In this document: piece by piece, positions 1 to 5,456 of the stretch
Layout of the letters: the number at the start of each line of letters is the position of its first letter
How positions within the stretch are numbered: position 1 is the stretch's first letter
NCBI GenBank assembly: GCA_012511695.1
Contig: JAAZFO010000021.1
Span: 1-5,933 of the forward strand
From: Erysipelotrichia bacterium
Lineage (GTDB): Bacteria > Bacillota_I > Bacilli_A > RFN20 > CAG-826
Reading direction: 5' to 3'
Length of the DNA: 5,933 bases
Notes under the pieces: model-generated
Database searches by the model: none
Told to the model about the DNA's origin: nothing
What the model saw: the letters and a program-made list of their open reading frames with translations, nothing else
Program-made: the position numbers and the translations under genes

Positions 1-4
1 CACT

Positions 5-32
5 AGAATCGCTCATTAAGTAGCGATTTTTT
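5..32 (+). terminator. Intrinsic terminator of an upstream gene
   Basis: The arms AATCGCT (7-13) and AGCGATT (22-28) are perfectly complementary around an 8-nt loop. The stem can extend outward by a G-T and an A-T pair. The 3' arm runs straight into a T-tract (27-32). This is the classic rho-independent layout for + strand transcription. The gene it serves lies outside the window. There is no matching T-run for the minus strand. Confidence 0.8.
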
Positions 33-57
33 AATTTTAAATTACACATATTGCTTG

Positions 58-86
58 GTGGAAATAAAATTAGCTTATGCTATTAT
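58..86 (+). promoter_or_regulatory. Putative extended -10 promoter for miaA-tcdA-fhs
   Basis: TGCTATTAT (78-86) matches the extended -10 pattern TGn-TATAAT, with TATTAT agreeing at 5 of 6 bases. A -35 at the standard 17-nt distance would be GTGGAA (58-63), only 3 of 6 to TTGACA; weak -35 boxes are tolerated when the -10 is extended. An alternative reading is TTGCTT (51-56), 19 nt, TATGCT (76-81). The position fits, between the upstream terminator and miaA. Transcription would be expected to start near 92-94, which coincides with the miaA ATG at 93. This is pattern matching only. Confidence 0.5.
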
Positions 87-92
87 GGGAGC

Positions 93-980
93 ATGCTTTT
101 AGTAATAGTCGGACCAACAGGTGCTGGTAAAACTTCTTTAGCAATCGAACTTGCCAAACATTTTAATGCCCCGATTATTAATGCTGATGCCTATCAAATT
201 TATGATGAAATGAACATTGGAACTGCTAAAATCGCTAAAGAAAGCGCAGACTATAAAAGACATTTTTTACTAGATATAGTTAAGCCTGACGAGACTTATT
301 CCGTTAAGCATTATCAAGAAGATTTTAGACGTGTTTATGAACAATTAAAAAAGACATACGAGACGATTATTGTTTGTGGGGGAACAGGTTTATATATTAA
401 AGCCGCCTTATATGATTATGTCTTTGAAGACGAAAAAGAAAGCGATATGTCAGATTTAGAAAAATTGGACAACGAACAACTCCATCAACAACTATTGCTT
501 TTAGATCCTCAGTCCGCACAAGCCATTCACCCTAACAATAGCAAACGTGTCCTTCGCGCCTTAAAAATTGCGCGAACTCATCCCTTCTCAAAAAGTGAAG
601 GTATCGCTCGCCAAAAACACCAACTTTATTATCTAGACGAAGTAGTAAAGTTTTATTTTCTAAATCCTGAACGTGAACAGCTATACGCTGATATCAATAA
701 GCGAGTGGATGAGATGTTTGCGGAAGGTTTGGTTGACGAAGTGAAATATTTGTTAGAAAAATATCAAATGTCATTGACTGCAAGAGCGGCAATCGGTTTT
801 AAAGAAGTAATCGATTTTTTAAATGGGCAGTATGACTATGAACGATGTGTTGAGTTAATTAAGCTTCGGACAAGGAATTACGCCAAAAGACAAGTAACTT
901 ACTTCAAACATCAGTTACCATGTCAAACATTTAATAGTCGAGAACAGCTATTAAAAGGGGTGTTGCAAAATGACAAATGA
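93..980 (+). CDS. miaA: tRNA dimethylallyltransferase (i6A37 synthase) MiaA
   Basis: This 295-residue enzyme transfers the dimethylallyl group of DMAPP to N6 of A37 in tRNAs reading codons that begin with U, the first step to i6A or ms2i6A. The P-loop GPTGAGKTS is at 7-15. The family signature around ADAYQIY...NIGTAK is at 31-46, with Asp32 as the likely catalytic base. GGTGLYIKA lies at 96-104, HPNNSKRVLRAL at 146-157, and the C-terminal tRNA-binding segment TRNYAKRQVTYF at 260-271. The family usually has Trp where this ends in Tyr-Phe. Length is normal for the family (about 300). I chose ATG 93 because it places the P-loop at the very N-terminus, as usual; an in-frame TTG at 51 would add 14 unsupported residues and has no SD. 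GGGAG at 87-91 is too close to serve as an SD. The gene overlaps tcdA by 11 nt. Confidence 0.96.
   Translation: MLLVIVGPTGAGKTSLAIELAKHFNAPIINADAYQIYDEMNIGTAKIAKESADYKRHFLLDIVKPDETYSVKHYQEDFRRVYEQLKKTYETIIVCGGTGLYIKAALYDYVFEDEKESDMSDLEKLDNEQLHQQLLLLDPQSAQAIHPNNSKRVLRALKIARTHPFSKSEGIARQKHQLYYLDEVVKFYFLNPEREQLYADINKRVDEMFAEGLVDEVKYLLEKYQMSLTARAAIGFKEVIDFLNGQYDYERCVELIKLRTRNYAKRQVTYFKHQLPCQTFNSREQLLKGVLQNDK
955..960 (+). promoter_or_regulatory. Ribosome binding site of tcdA
   Basis: AAGGGG lies inside the end of miaA, 9 nt before the tcdA ATG at 970. It fixes that start and suggests that tcdA is translated by ribosomes finishing miaA (translational coupling). Confidence 0.65.
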
Positions 981-1674
981 AATCTTTAAGCGTTCAATAG
1001 GCTTATTAGGCAAAGATAATTTTGAATTTATGCAAGAACAAAAAATTGCTGTTTTTGGTCTAGGTGGTGTCGGTGGCACGGCTTTAGAAGCTTTGGTACG
1101 CACAGGTTTTCGACATTTTATCATCGTTGATTTTGACAAAGTGGAACTCTCAAACTTAAATCGCCAAATTTTATATCTTTATAAAGATGTGGGGCGTTAT
1201 AAAGTTGATGTCGCAAAAGAAAGATTGCTGGCTATCAATCCAGTCATTGATGTAAAAAAATATTGTCTAAAATCACAAGACTTCGTTATCGATGAGCGAA
1301 TTGACTTTATCGTTGATGCCATTGATGATGTCGAAGGTAAAATAGCTTTACTAGTCAAAGCTAAAGAAAACAATATTAAGAGCGTGATGTCACTAGGAAT
1401 GGCTAATCGCCATGACCCAAACGCTGTTTACCTCACCACTTTAAATAAAACTCATACCGACCCATTAGCAAAAAAGATACGTTATTTGGCGAAAAAGAAT
1501 AATTTAGACCCAAAAGAAATCGCAGTGGTTGTCTCAGAAGAACTACCTCAGAAAAATGAGGTTAAACTCAACTCATCGATGATGGCCCCCTCCTCTTCAG
1601 GTTTAACAATTGCTAAATATATTATTGAGACATTTACAGAAAGAAGGCGGAAAAGTTATGAAAAACATCTTTGA
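970..1674 (+). CDS. tcdA: tRNA threonylcarbamoyladenosine dehydratase (TcdA/CsdL/YgdL family)
   Basis: This 234-residue ThiF/MoeB/HesA-fold protein is predicted to use ATP to dehydrate t6A37 into the cyclic form ct6A37 in tRNAs reading A-starting codons. The nucleotide-binding GLGGVGG is at 30-36. VDFDKVELSNLNRQ (53-66) carries the ATP-ribose Asp and the adenylation Arg65. Lys78 is in YKVDVA, and VDAIDD (115-120) is the Asp-containing strand end typical of E1-like enzymes. No CxxC zinc pairs are present and there is no ThiS/MoaD partner nearby, which favours TcdA over ThiF or MoeB. It is somewhat shorter than E. coli TcdA (about 268). The last residues (ERRRKSYEKHL) are encoded by the SD and first codons of fhs, so this tail may be constrained by the overlap. 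A generic ThiF-family role is the alternative. Confidence 0.88.
   Translation: MTNEIFKRSIGLLGKDNFEFMQEQKIAVFGLGGVGGTALEALVRTGFRHFIIVDFDKVELSNLNRQILYLYKDVGRYKVDVAKERLLAINPVIDVKKYCLKSQDFVIDERIDFIVDAIDDVEGKIALLVKAKENNIKSVMSLGMANRHDPNAVYLTTLNKTHTDPLAKKIRYLAKKNNLDPKEIAVVVSEELPQKNEVKLNSSMMAPSSSGLTIAKYIIETFTERRRKSYEKHL
1644..1650 (+). promoter_or_regulatory. Ribosome binding site of fhs
   Basis: AAGGCGG sits 7 nt before ATG 1658, inside the end of tcdA. It decides the fhs start at 1658 over an in-frame TTG at 1610, which would add 16 residues not found in the family and lacks an SD. Confidence 0.6.
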
Positions 1675-3286
1675 AATTGCAAAACGAATTAACATCGACG
1701 AAAAATTCGTCATCCCATTTGGCTATGACAAAGCCAAAATCTCGCTCGACATTAACGAGCAATTAAAATCTCGTCCTGATGGCAAGCTTGTCTTAGTGAC
1801 GGCGATTACTCCGACGAAAGCAGGAGAAGGTAAGACGACTACTTCCATCGGTTTAAGTGATGGTTTAAATTATATTGGTGTGCCTTCTTTAGTGGCTCTT
1901 AGAGAACCTTCTTTAGGACCGGTATTCGGCATTAAAGGTGGGGCCACTGGTGGCGGTAAAGCCCTGGTCATTCCCACAGAAGATATCAACCTACATTTCA
2001 CTGGTGATATGCACGCTTTAACGAGTTCGATTAACTTGATTGCGGCTTGCATTGATAACTCAATTTTTCAAGATAATCCTTTGAATATTAATCCTAAAAA
2101 AGTTCTTTGGAAAAGAGCTCTTGATATGAATGATCGCGCTTTAAGAAGTGTGACTATTTCTCAAGGAGAAACAAAAAGCGATCCCCGTCAAGAAGAGTTT
2201 GTCATTACGGTGGCTTCTGAATTAATGGCTATTCTTTGTTTAGCGAAGGATGCTGAAGATTTTATGGCCCGCATCAACAACATTATGGTGGCTTATACCT
2301 TTGATAATGAGCCCGTCTTTTTAAGACAATTACGTGTTTCTCATGCGGTGATGAAATTAATGGTTACGGCTTTGCTCCCTAACCTTGTACAAACCTTAGA
2401 AGGCAATCCAGCAATTATTCATGGTGGTCCTTTTGCGAATATCGCCCATGGCTGTAATTCAATTATCGCCACTAAGATGGCGTTAAAATTAGCTCCAGTA
2501 GTCATTACTGAGGCGGGATTTGGAGCAGACTTAGGCGCAGAAAAGTTTTTTGATATCAAGTGCCGCGTGGCGGACTTAAAGCCTGACGCTGGAGTCGTTG
2601 TTGCTACTATTAGGGCATTAAAGATGCATGGCGGACAGCCATTTGAGGAATTAACAGTTGAAAATGTCGACGCTTTAAAAAAAGGAATCGCTAATTTAAA
2701 GAAACATATTGAAAATGTTGAAAAGTTTGGTGTTCCCGCGATCGTTTGTATTAATAGTTTTGCCTCTGACTCAGAAGCGGAAACTGCTTTTATTACTAAA
2801 TGGTGTGCAGACAACGGTTATGATTATGCTTACTGTACCGCTTTTGCAGACGGCGCCAAAGGTGCTGTTGAATTAGCTAAGCGTGTGATGGAAATTCTCG
2901 ACACCAAACAATCTAACTATCGTCCTTTATATGATGTTGCCCTGCCAATTAAAGATAAGGTTAGTATTATTTGTAAAGAAATTTACGGCGCTAAAGATGT
3001 GCTTTACACTTCTGAAGCCGAACAACAAATTGAAGACTTTACGAATTTAGGATTTGGTCGTACACCAGTTTGTATTGCTAAAACGCCACTATCGCTTTCT
3101 GATAATCCAAAAGTTTTAGGGACACCAACTGACTTTGTTGTTACTATCCGAGAGGTACGTTTGTCAGCGGGCGCTAATTTCATCGTTCCACTAACCGGCG
3201 CGGTGATGACAATGCCTGGCCTACCAAAAGTTCCGGCCGCTGTTAAAATGGAAGATGTGCCGTACGATCAAAAACTAGACCATTAA
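1658..3286 (+). CDS. fhs: Formate--tetrahydrofolate ligase (FTHFS), divergent
   Basis: This cytoplasmic enzyme joins formate to tetrahydrofolate using ATP, giving 10-formyl-THF for purine synthesis and Met-tRNA formylation. At 542 residues it is slightly shorter than usual (about 555-560). The P-loop-like TPTKAGEGKTTTS is at 51-63 (Lys59). LREPSLGP (81-88) carries Arg82, which I align to the formyl-phosphate-binding Arg97 of the Moorella enzyme. Other family blocks are EDINLHFTGD (108-117), NLVQTLEGNPAIIHGGPFAN (242-261), TEAGFGADLGAEKF (284-297), REVRLSAGANFIV (498-510) and MTMPGLPKVPAA (517-528). Several normally invariant motifs are altered: GGGYAQV is GGGKALV (98-104), the WAKGGEGG block is FADGAKGA (396-403), and AKTQYSLSD is AKTPLSLSD (474-482). 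The usual GLF-type C-terminus is absent. The frame is intact and the ATP and formate motifs remain, so it is probably active. It is the last gene of the miaA operon. Confidence 0.95.
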   Translation: MKNIFEIAKRINIDEKFVIPFGYDKAKISLDINEQLKSRPDGKLVLVTAITPTKAGEGKTTTSIGLSDGLNYIGVPSLVALREPSLGPVFGIKGGATGGGKALVIPTEDINLHFTGDMHALTSSINLIAACIDNSIFQDNPLNINPKKVLWKRALDMNDRALRSVTISQGETKSDPRQEEFVITVASELMAILCLAKDAEDFMARINNIMVAYTFDNEPVFLRQLRVSHAVMKLMVTALLPNLVQTLEGNPAIIHGGPFANIAHGCNSIIATKMALKLAPVVITEAGFGADLGAEKFFDIKCRVADLKPDAGVVVATIRALKMHGGQPFEELTVENVDALKKGIANLKKHIENVEKFGVPAIVCINSFASDSEAETAFITKWCADNGYDYAYCTAFADGAKGAVELAKRVMEILDTKQSNYRPLYDVALPIKDKVSIICKEIYGAKDVLYTSEAEQQIEDFTNLGFGRTPVCIAKTPLSLSDNPKVLGTPTDFVVTIREVRLSAGANFIVPLTGAVMTMPGLPKVPAAVKMEDVPYDQKLDH

Positions 3287-3291
3287 TCGTT

Positions 3292-3321
3292 TGGACAAAA
3301 ACTTAATAATCCCCCTATTAA
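3292..3321 (+). promoter_or_regulatory. Possible promoter embedded in the fhs terminator
   Basis: TGGACA (3292-3297, 5 of 6 to TTGACA), an 18-nt spacer and TATTAA (3316-3321, 4 of 6 to TATAAT) would start RNA at about 3328. Such a transcript would begin AGAGGGA, carry the SD but lack the 5' arm of the hairpin, so the terminator could not form. The -10 match is weak and AT-rich DNA gives such hits easily. Confidence 0.25.
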
Positions 3322-3341
3322 ATTAATAGAGGGATTTTTTT
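3308..3341 (+). terminator. Strong intrinsic terminator after fhs
   Basis: The arms 3308-3320 (AATCCCCCTATTA) and 3324-3336 (TAATAGAGGGATT) pair over 13 positions, with one C-A mismatch (3314/3330), around the 3-nt loop AAT. A run of seven T (3335-3341) follows. It begins 21 nt after the fhs stop. The 3' arm contains the only SD-like sequence for the next gene, and the T-run ends exactly at its proposed ATA start. Confidence 0.9.
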
Positions 3342-3344
3342 ATA
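3328..3344 (+). promoter_or_regulatory. SD-like sequence and proposed ATA start of the ABC fusion gene
   Basis: AGAGGGA (3328-3334) contains GAGG, followed 9 nt later by ATA (3342-3344). The in-frame codons after ATA read ALLQLQNVSKSF, exactly how an ABC ATPase domain begins. The upstream in-frame stop is TAG at 3327-3329, and no ATG, GTG, TTG or CTG occurs in frame between it and GTG 3459. ATC at 3420 is the only other near-cognate candidate and would remove the first strand and the A-loop. Confidence 0.5.
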
Positions 3345-5456
3345 GCGCTTTTACAATTACAAAATGTCAGTAAGTCTTTTCTTTTAGATAAATCACGGAA
3401 AAAAGACGCCTTAAAAGAGATCACTCTTTCTTTTCCTTCTACTGGCTTTGTCTCTATCGTGGGCCCTTCTGGATGCGGAAAATCAACACTTTTAAATCTC
3501 ATTGGTAAAATAGATTGTCCGAGTGAAGGAAAGATATTTTTTAAGAAAAAAGAAATCGCAAAAATGAAAGACGCGCAGCTTTCATCTTACCGCAGTTGCA
3601 CAATCGGTTTTGTTTTTCAACATTATCACCTATTAGAGAAACAAAGTGCTTTATACAACCTCATGCTCCCGGCACTACTAGCGGGAGATTCGTTTACAAA
3701 AGCCAAGAAAAAGGCGAAGACGTTAGCTCTTTCTTTTAATCTTGATGAACAATTACTAAAAAAGAATTGCGCCTTACTTTCTGGAGGAGAAAAAGAAAGA
3801 ATTGCTATTATAAGAGCATTTATAAATAAACCTCAAATATTATTGGCCGACGAACCGACTGGAGCGTTAGATGAAAATAATGCAATTTTAGCTATGGAAA
3901 CATTAAAAATGGCTAGTCAGAAAAGTTTAGTTATCGTAGTGACTCACAATCTCGCACTAGCGTATCGCTATAGTGATAAACTCATCCATCTCAACGACGG
4001 AAGCGTAGTCAAAGAGGAAGACATTGATTTATCTAAATGTAATAAGAGGCGTAGCAAAAATAAAATAAGTGCCACGTGTAATAGTAATTGGTATTTACCG
4101 CTACTCGTTTTAAATTTTAAAAAAAGATTTTTTCGAAATATTTTTTCTATTCTTTCTTTAGTCATTGGAATTACTGCGAGTATGCTAATTTTTGGTGTCA
4201 AAAACGGTGCTGACATTTCAATAAAAAATAGCGCCGAAAAACAATTCAATATCGGCGTTCTTTCTGTTAATAAAGAAAGAAAAATAGTTAACCAAAACTC
4301 ACCGATTACACTCGTGCAAAATTTGCGCTTAAGCGAAGCAGAAATTTTACAACTTGCCACTGAAATTGATTATTGCCATTTTCGTTACTCGTATGAGGCA
4401 TTAGTGAACCCCGTACCATCTATAAAAGTGAATGAAGAGCCTATTGAAGGGTTTTCCTATTTGCCGATATACTCTTTTGAAGACACTTCGATTAATCAGA
4501 CACTTTTATCTCGTGGGAAAATACCAAAGTTCGATAGTTTAAATCAAGTATTAATTAACGAAAATGCTTACAAAGTTTTGCAAAATATTTTGCACAGTGA
4601 GCCACTCAATTCTTTTATGTTAATTGAGAGTAATAATGCTTTTAATTTTTATACTGAAAATAGTTCAAAACCATACATTACCGATCACTTTGTTTTTGCG
4701 CGTTTAGTGGAAATTGTCGGCGTCGTGGAAGAGATGAATTTTTTATCAACGCCCAAGATATTTTATTCTTACCAAGCTTTAGATCGCTACATGAGCGAGG
4801 CGCTACTTCCAAATCTCTCTAGTGTTCAAGGTGAAATGTCTTGGAAGGAGCGTGTCGAGATTGCAAGTGACAATGAAGATATTTCCAACTTTTCACACTT
4901 GGTATTTTTAAAAAATTACGAGGACGTTAGTCTACTTAGACACTTAGTAAGTGCTGGTTTTAACGATTATGTTTTTACTAGTAATGGGGTGATTGTCGAA
5001 GAGACATTGTTTTCTTTAGTTAATGCCGCTAGTGTTGGAATGGAAATCTTCTTAGCAATCGCCTTAATCGGGACCATATTAATTATTAGTTTAATTGCAT
5101 TTGCTTCTTATAGTGAAGACATTAAAGATTCCGCCATTTTACTTTGTTTAGGAGCACGCCATGAAGAAATAGTGTCTCTTTATGTCTTTGAAAATATGGC
5201 ATTAGGATTAATTAGTTTCTTATTAGCGTTAGTGATAACTCTATCTTCAATAAGGCCGCTAAATACTCTGATCAGCAAAACCACTTCTTTAGTTTCATTA
5301 ATAGATGTGCCGCTATCTTCTTATCGGGGGCAACCGTTATTATTTCCGTTATTAGTGAGCGCGGTGACACTTCTAGTGTGTGTTCTAACAGCCTATGTAC
5401 CTTTAACTTTTGCTAAGCGGATTTCATTAAGTGAGGAACTGAAAGCTAATGATTAA
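3342..5456 (+). CDS. ABC transporter ATPase-permease fusion (MacB/FtsX type)
   Basis: From the proposed ATA start this is a 704-residue fused half-transporter. The N-terminal ATPase (about 1-225) has an A-loop aromatic near Phe13, Walker A GPSGCGKST (41-49), Q-loop Gln93, signature LSGGE (146-150), Walker B ILLADEP with Asp170 and Glu171, D-loop GALD, and H-loop His202, so catalysis looks intact. A basic linker leads to TM1 (about 266-286), a roughly 275-residue extracellular domain, then TM2 (566-588), TM3 (612-636) and TM4 (666-689). The block AILLCLGARHEEIVSLYVFE between TM2 and TM3 is the typical FtsX-domain motif. This order is that of MacB-like mechanotransmission ABC proteins, which move antimicrobial peptides, lipoproteins or signals rather than small solutes across the bilayer. 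The substrate is unknown, and no two-component system or bacteriocin gene is in view. The only standard start, GTG 3459, falls just before Walker A and would delete the first 39 residues. A pseudogene with a lost start is the alternative, but 704 codons remain open. Confidence 0.85.
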   Translation: MALLQLQNVSKSFLLDKSRKKDALKEITLSFPSTGFVSIVGPSGCGKSTLLNLIGKIDCPSEGKIFFKKKEIAKMKDAQLSSYRSCTIGFVFQHYHLLEKQSALYNLMLPALLAGDSFTKAKKKAKTLALSFNLDEQLLKKNCALLSGGEKERIAIIRAFINKPQILLADEPTGALDENNAILAMETLKMASQKSLVIVVTHNLALAYRYSDKLIHLNDGSVVKEEDIDLSKCNKRRSKNKISATCNSNWYLPLLVLNFKKRFFRNIFSILSLVIGITASMLIFGVKNGADISIKNSAEKQFNIGVLSVNKERKIVNQNSPITLVQNLRLSEAEILQLATEIDYCHFRYSYEALVNPVPSIKVNEEPIEGFSYLPIYSFEDTSINQTLLSRGKIPKFDSLNQVLINENAYKVLQNILHSEPLNSFMLIESNNAFNFYTENSSKPYITDHFVFARLVEIVGVVEEMNFLSTPKIFYSYQALDRYMSEALLPNLSSVQGEMSWKERVEIASDNEDISNFSHLVFLKNYEDVSLLRHLVSAGFNDYVFTSNGVIVEETLFSLVNAASVGMEIFLAIALIGTILIISLIAFASYSEDIKDSAILLCLGARHEEIVSLYVFENMALGLISFLLALVITLSSIRPLNTLISKTTSLVSLIDVPLSSYRGQPLLFPLLVSAVTLLVCVLTAYVPLTFAKRISLSEELKAND
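4579..4594. repeat. Perfect 16-bp palindrome within the ABC fusion gene
   Basis: TGCAAAATATTTTGCA is identical to its reverse complement with no spacer. It lies in the extracellular-domain coding region (codons for LQNILH). It could be a dimeric-protein binding site, but its position deep in a gene makes chance likely. Confidence 0.3.
5433..5437 (+). promoter_or_regulatory. Ribosome binding site of the second ABC gene
   Basis: GAGGA lies 11 nt before ATG 5449, inside the 3' end of the fusion gene. Spacing is a little long but usable. It supports coupled translation of the two transporter genes. Confidence 0.5.

Noticed and set aside
51..92. TTG 51 as the miaA start
   Set aside because: It would add 14 residues before a P-loop that normally sits at the extreme N-terminus; it has no SD and overlaps the likely promoter.
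1..92. Riboswitch or T-box leader before the operon
   Set aside because: Only a simple terminator hairpin for an upstream gene and a short promoter region are present; there is no room for or sign of an aptamer, and no folate-type riboswitch precedes fhs.
951..1139. Minus-strand open frame across the miaA-tcdA junction
   Set aside because: It lies opposite two well-supported genes, has no recognisable product and is a shadow of the tcdA frame.
1610..1657. TTG 1610 as the fhs start
   Set aside because: ATG 1658 has a well-placed AAGGCGG; the longer form adds residues that merely re-read tcdA in another frame.
1870..2814. Two minus-strand open frames (1870-2052 and 2419-2814)
   Set aside because: Both lie opposite strongly conserved fhs coding sequence and their translations show no domain.
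3364..3387. ATG 3364 as a start for the ABC gene, or as a leader peptide
   Set aside because: It is in another frame, reaches a stop after seven codons, has no SD and lies inside the ATPase coding sequence.
3459..3461. GTG 3459 as the start of the ABC fusion gene
   Set aside because: It falls one codon before Walker A and would remove the first strands of the ATPase, although 39 well-fitting codons precede it in frame.
3968..4360. Minus-strand open frame of 130 codons opposite the ABC fusion
   Set aside because: Its hydrophobic look comes from the complement of the linker and TM1 coding region; no family features.
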